Assembly: GCA_010031985.1 (NCBI GenBank)
Contig: RGYP01000091.1
Coordinates: forward strand, 1-7,080
Reading direction: 5' to 3'
DNA from: Gammaproteobacteria bacterium
GTDB lineage: Bacteria; Pseudomonadota; Gammaproteobacteria; Steroidobacterales; Steroidobacteraceae
Length of the DNA: 7,080 nt
Shown here in pieces: positions 5,541-7,080 of this stretch (within the stretch, counting starts at the first letter, position 1; each line of letters opens with the position of its first letter). Under the pieces are notes generated by a model that saw nothing but the letters and a program-made list of their open reading frames with translations, made no database searches and was not told the DNA's origin. A program made the position numbers and the translations under genes.

Positions 5541-6821
5541 TCAGCGGGCGACGTCCTCGAGCGCAGCCTCGAGGATGGCGAGACCCTCGGCGAGAATCGC
5601 ATCGGGTGTCGTCAGCGGCATCAGGAAGCGGATCACGTTTGCATGCACGCCGCAGGAGAGCAGCACCAGGCCACGTCGGCCGGCTGCCTGCACGAGTGCC
5701 TTGGTCAGTTCCGCATCGGGTGCATCCGGACGTCTATCTTTGACGAGTTCCATCGCCACCATGGCGCCCTGTCCGCGAACCTCACCGATGCAGGGCCAGC
5801 GCGATTGCAGATCGGTGAGCCGCGCACGCACCGCAGCCCCGAGGCGTTCGGCACGAGCGCAGAGTTGCTCCGACTCGATCACCTCGAGCACGGCGAGCCC
5901 CGCCGCGCAGCCGAGGGGTGAGCCTGCATAGGTGCCACCGAGGCCGCCCGGCGCGGGCGAGTCCATGATTTCGGCTTTGCCAACCACGGCCGAGAGTGGC
6001 AAGCCGCCGGCAAGACTTTTGGCGAGTGTGACGAGGTCGGGTTCCACGCCCGAATGCTCGATGGCGAACATGCGACCGGTGCGCGCAAAGCCCGTTTGCA
6101 CTTCATCGACGATGAAGACGATGCCATGGCGATCGCAGAGCGCGCGTAGCGCCTGCAGAAACTCGGGCGGCGCGACGTAGAAGCCGCCTTCGCCCTGCAC
6201 CGGCTCGACGATGAGCGCCGCCACTCGCTGGGGATCGACATCGGCCTTGAAAAGATTTTCGATGGCGGCGAGCGATTGCGCGACGCTGACACCGTGGTAT
6301 TCGATCGGGAACGGCGCATGGAACACGTCGGGCAGCATCGAGCCGAAGCCCGCCTTGTACGGCTGTACTTTGCCGGTCAGGCTCATGCAGGCGAGGGTGC
6401 GTCCGTGGAAGGAACCACCGAAGGCGATCACCGCCGAGCGCTTGGTGTGATGGCGCGCGATCTTCACCGCGTTTTCGATCGCTTCGGCGCCGGTCGTCAG
6501 GAATATCGTTTTCTTTGGTCCGGACCCCGGGACGATTTCGTTGAGGCGCTCGGCAAGCGCGACATAGTTTTCGTACGGCGTGACCTGAAAGCAGGTATGG
6601 GAAAGTTTGGCGAGTTGCGCGGCTACCGCGGCCTGTACCCTCGGGTGCAGGTGTCCGGTGTTGAGCACGGCGATACCGCTTGCGAAGTCGATGTAGCGAC
6701 GACCTTCGACATCCCAGATCTCCGCGTTGCTCGCATGCTCGGCATAGACCTGCAGCAAGTTGCCGACACCGCGCGGGATCGCCGCCATGCGACGTCGCGC
6801 CAGATCGGCATTGGTCGGCAC
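5541..6821 (-). CDS. gabT: 4-aminobutyrate aminotransferase, GTG start
   Basis: This is a class-III PLP-dependent aminotransferase that moves the amino group of GABA to 2-oxoglutarate, giving succinic semialdehyde and glutamate in the cytoplasm. I chose the GTG at 6821, which gives 426 residues, the length of E. coli GabT. It begins PTNADLARRRMAAIPRGVG like that family and has an AAGAG 6 bp upstream. An in-frame ATG at 7004 would add 61 Arg/His-rich residues that are only off-frame translation of the preceding gene. With this start the functional residues fall at the E. coli numbers: Ile50, Gly111-Ala112 (PLP phosphate), Arg141, Glu211, Asp239, Gln242, the PLP-binding Lys268 in TLAKSLAGG, and Arg398. 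This supports an omega-amino-acid substrate with Glu211/Arg switching; related substrates such as 5-aminovalerate remain possible. It starts 2 bp after the stop of the [2Fe-2S] subunit gene, so it is probably translated with it. No gabD is visible. Confidence 0.93.
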   Translation of the reverse strand: MPTNADLARRRMAAIPRGVGNLLQVYAEHASNAEIWDVEGRRYIDFASGIAVLNTGHLHPRVQAAVAAQLAKLSHTCFQVTPYENYVALAERLNEIVPGSGPKKTIFLTTGAEAIENAVKIARHHTKRSAVIAFGGSFHGRTLACMSLTGKVQPYKAGFGSMLPDVFHAPFPIEYHGVSVAQSLAAIENLFKADVDPQRVAALIVEPVQGEGGFYVAPPEFLQALRALCDRHGIVFIVDEVQTGFARTGRMFAIEHSGVEPDLVTLAKSLAGGLPLSAVVGKAEIMDSPAPGGLGGTYAGSPLGCAAGLAVLEVIESEQLCARAERLGAAVRARLTDLQSRWPCIGEVRGQGAMVAMELVKDRRPDAPDAELTKALVQAAGRRGLVLLSCGVHANVIRFLMPLTTPDAILAEGLAILEAALEDVAR

Positions 6822-6823
6822 GG

Positions 6824-7080
6824 TCAGCTCTTGTCGCCGGCGAGTTCGGCGGCGCGGTGAATGGCGGTGCGGATGCGCTGATAGGTGCCGCAGCGACAAA
6901 GATTTCCGGACATGGCCGAGTCGATGTCGGCATCGGTCGGTTTGGGTGTCTTCGCGAGCAGCGCGGCGGCCGACATGATCTGACCCGACTGACAGTAGCC
7001 GCACTGCGGCACGTCGATCTCCATCCAGGCGCGTTGCACCGGATGGCTGCGATCGGTGGAGAGCCCCTCGATGGTGGTGA
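6824..7080 (-). CDS. [2Fe-2S] subunit of isoquinoline 1-oxidoreductase-like molybdenum hydroxylase, C-terminal part
   Basis: The start lies beyond the right edge; 84 C-terminal residues are visible in an open frame. They match the helical second [2Fe-2S] domain of the small subunit of xanthine-dehydrogenase-family hydroxylases, which passes electrons away from the molybdopterin subunit. Cys26 and Cys29 (PQCGYCQSGQIM) and Cys61 and Cys63 (SGNLCRCGTYQRIR) of the fragment are the four cluster ligands, all present. The wording around them, including ALLAKTPKPTDADIDSAMSGN, resembles isoquinoline 1-oxidoreductase alpha subunits (IorA, usually about 150 residues) more than CoxS or XdhA types. The plant-ferredoxin-like N-terminal domain would be outside. 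Normally a large molybdopterin subunit (IorB type) is adjacent; it is not downstream here, where gabT follows after 2 bp, so it may lie upstream outside the window or elsewhere. The substrate is unknown: aldehydes and N-heterocycles are both used in the family. Confidence 0.92.
   Translation of the reverse strand, partial: TTIEGLSTDRSHPVQRAWMEIDVPQCGYCQSGQIMSAAALLAKTPKPTDADIDSAMSGNLCRCGTYQRIRTAIHRAAELAGDKS

Noticed and set aside
6822..7004. 61-residue N-terminal extension of gabT from ATG 7004
   Set aside because: It is Arg/His-rich off-frame translation of the [2Fe-2S] gene; GTG 6821 gives the exact GabT family length and active-site numbering.
1..7080. Defence island, CRISPR, mobile element or tRNA-associated integration
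   Set aside because: No repeats, transposase, integrase, attachment-like duplications or tRNA were seen, and codon use looks even across all genes.

Overview
The window is compact, GC-rich bacterial chromosome with strong G/C preference at third codon positions. The gene families (MarA/SoxS-sized AraC regulator, VAT-1-like quinone oxidoreductase, MsbA-related ABC exporter, GabT, IorA-type [2Fe-2S] subunit) fit a proteobacterium. A GC-rich gammaproteobacterium of the Xanthomonadales/Steroidobacter kind is my best guess, but this is an inference without any marker gene. I see no RNA genes, insertion sequences, CRISPR or prophage signs. It reads as ordinary chromosomal metabolism and transport, not an accessory island.

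Layout. Left (1-1099, + strand): the 3' end of a short-chain dehydrogenase/reductase is followed after 6 bp by an NAD(P)-binding F420-reductase-like protein with a possible signal peptide. Middle (1075-5014, - strand, transcribed right to left): a tightly packed four-gene set runs AraC-type regulator, VAT-1-like NAD(P)H:quinone oxidoreductase, MsbA-like ABC exporter, HAD phosphatase. All three junctions overlap, by 35 (or 23), 8 and 4 bp, so it is very probably one operon. Its last gene overlaps the + strand reductase tail to tail by 25 bp.

The only real intergenic gap (5015-5220) is partly AT-rich. It lies between the divergent AraC gene and a small + strand gene (5221-5538) for an unrecognised 105-residue acidic protein with a C-x4-C-x2-C motif. 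Right (5541-7080, - strand): a 4-aminobutyrate aminotransferase (GabT) that keeps all checked active-site residues at E. coli numbering starts 2 bp after the stop of a partial [2Fe-2S] subunit of an isoquinoline 1-oxidoreductase-like molybdenum hydroxylase.

How the genes work together. The AraC operon looks like a regulated redox or xenobiotic response unit: a stand-alone DNA-binding regulator, an electrophile/quinone-reducing enzyme and an efflux pump. This is inferred from family and order only. The IorA-GabT pair suggests an oxidative route linked to amine transamination, or only an accident of operon packing. I found no convincing unknown multi-gene system. The best leads are the signal-peptide-like reductase, the Cys-motif orphan, the IorA-GabT coupling and the AraC operon.
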